Below are positions 5,158 to 5,987 of a stretch of 5,987 nt of DNA, in pieces. The stretch comes from Bacteroidota bacterium (lineage in GTDB: Bacteria; Bacteroidota; Bacteroidia; Chitinophagales; LD1). Position 1 is the first letter of the stretch; each line of letters opens with the position of its first letter. The notes under the pieces are model-generated. The model saw only the letters and a list, made by a program, of their open reading frames with translations. It did not search any database and was not told the origin of the DNA. The position numbers were made by a program, and so were the translations under genes. The DNA lies in assembly GCA_018267435.1 (NCBI GenBank), contig JAFDYM010000398.1, forward strand, positions 1 through 5,987. Direction: 5' to 3'.

Positions 5158-5987
5158 ATGCGCCATATTCTTCTACCCATATTTGCTGCTTGCATTTTAA
5201 GCGCCTGTACCCCTTCGGCTAACTTGCGTAAGTACGATAATTACCGCTTTGTGCAAAGCGGCGATGCACGCGATACGGGCAAGGTAAAGGTTACCTTTTT
5301 AGGCACTAGTACCCTGCTGCTAGACGATGGCGAAACACAACTATTGACCGATGGCTTTGTAACTAGACCAGGCATACTTAAAACAGGCTTTGGTAAAATA
5401 GGTTGCGATACCGCAAAGGTATCGGCCTTCATCAAGGCTTATCATGTATCAAATCTCAAAGGCATATTTTGCGCACACTCGCACTACGACCATGCTATGG
5501 ATGCACCCTACATAGCGAAGCAAACAGGTGCCATAATGTATGGTTCTTCTTCCACCCTTAACATAGGCCGCGGTGCGGGTTTAAAGGAAGAGTTGATGCA
5601 GCAATATCAACTCAACACTCCTATTAAGTTTGGCAAATTTACTGTTACCATACTGCCATCTAAACATACGCCGCCATTTAAGGTAATGGGCAAAAGCAAC
5701 GACGACCTTGGCGTAGCCATAACACAGCCACTACCGCAACCCGCCAAGGCCGAAGCCTACAGCGAGGGCGGCGCATTCGATGTATTGATAGAACATAGCG
5801 GCAAGCGCATACTTATAAAAGCAAGCACCAACTGGCTACCTGGCGCGCTAGATGGTGTACAGACAGATGTGGTGTTTCTGGGCGCAGCTTGTATGGGTAA
5901 GCAGGACAGTGCCTTTAGGGCAAACTACTACAACGAAACCATAGGCAAGCTACAGCCGAAAATAGTAGTGCCTATACATTGGGATAA
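5158..5987 (+). CDS. Lipoprotein metallo-beta-lactamase-fold hydrolase (UlaG/NAPE-PLD-like), 3'-truncated
   Basis: The frame is open from ATG 5158 to the window end: 276 full codons plus two bases. Residues 1-16 are a short signal peptide, with lipobox LSAC and Cys17 as the lipid anchor, so the enzyme should face the periplasm or cell surface. The MBL fold begins at VKVTFLGTSTLLLDDG. The metal motif is HSHYDH, with His107, His109, Asp111 and His112. A further likely His ligand is His170 in LPSKHTPPF, and the closing His274 is in VVPIHWD. Where the usual bridging Asp of GD(T/S) is expected after a beta strand, the sequence reads ILIKASTN, with Ser223 at the Asp position. The substrate is unknown; relatives act on phosphodiester, lactone or amide bonds. 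An in-frame ATG at 5125 would add 11 residues but lies inside the terminator hairpin, so 5158 is preferred. With HWD in place, only a short tail is probably missing. Confidence 0.92.
   Translation, partial: MRHILLPIFAACILSACTPSANLRKYDNYRFVQSGDARDTGKVKVTFLGTSTLLLDDGETQLLTDGFVTRPGILKTGFGKIGCDTAKVSAFIKAYHVSNLKGIFCAHSHYDHAMDAPYIAKQTGAIMYGSSSTLNIGRGAGLKEELMQQYQLNTPIKFGKFTVTILPSKHTPPFKVMGKSNDDLGVAITQPLPQPAKAEAYSEGGAFDVLIEHSGKRILIKASTNWLPGALDGVQTDVVFLGAACMGKQDSAFRANYYNETIGKLQPKIVVPIHWD

Overview
The window looks like a stretch of a Bacteroidota chromosome, most likely from the Chitinophagales/Chitinophagaceae side. The evidence is a fused MurF-like ligase/alanine racemase typical of that phylum, signal-peptidase-II lipoproteins, A-rich leaders with no clear Shine-Dalgarno sequence, and moderate GC content. 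Codon use is uniform across the genes, with a striking preference for ATA (Ile) and CTA (Leu). I see no transposase, phage, CRISPR, tRNA or rRNA signal, and nothing points to recent transfer.

Layout. (1) Positions 1-2154, plus strand: the murF-alr fusion, cut at its 5' end by the window edge. (2) Positions 2155-2437: a non-coding gap with a degenerate GAT repeat of about 10 bp period and a weak hairpin facing the minus strand. (3) Positions 2438-3517, plus: gcvT, the glycine-cleavage T protein. (4) Positions 3536-3580: a perfect hairpin serving as a shared terminator between convergent genes. (5) Positions 3594-3947, minus: a small TerB-like protein. (6) Positions 4029-4514, minus: an SRPBCC/START-like protein, upstream of the TerB-like gene on the same strand. 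(7) Positions 4515-4617: a divergent promoter region. (8) Positions 4618-5079, plus: a small lipoprotein of unknown function. (9) Positions 5106-5141: a terminator hairpin. (10) Positions 5158-5987, plus: a lipoprotein metallo-beta-lactamase-fold hydrolase, cut at its 3' end.

How the genes relate. Alanine racemase makes D-Ala, and the MurF-like half belongs to the ligase family that adds D-Ala-D-Ala to the peptidoglycan precursor. GcvT works in glycine breakdown and one-carbon (folate) metabolism. The TerB-like and SRPBCC genes could share a transcript but have no obvious functional link. The two lipoproteins are adjacent and co-oriented, with a terminator between them. I do not see a coherent new multi-gene system. 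The points most worth checking are the missing usual bridging Asp in the MBL protein, the GAT-phased repeat, the ATA-rich coding, and the terminator packed against the start of the MBL gene.
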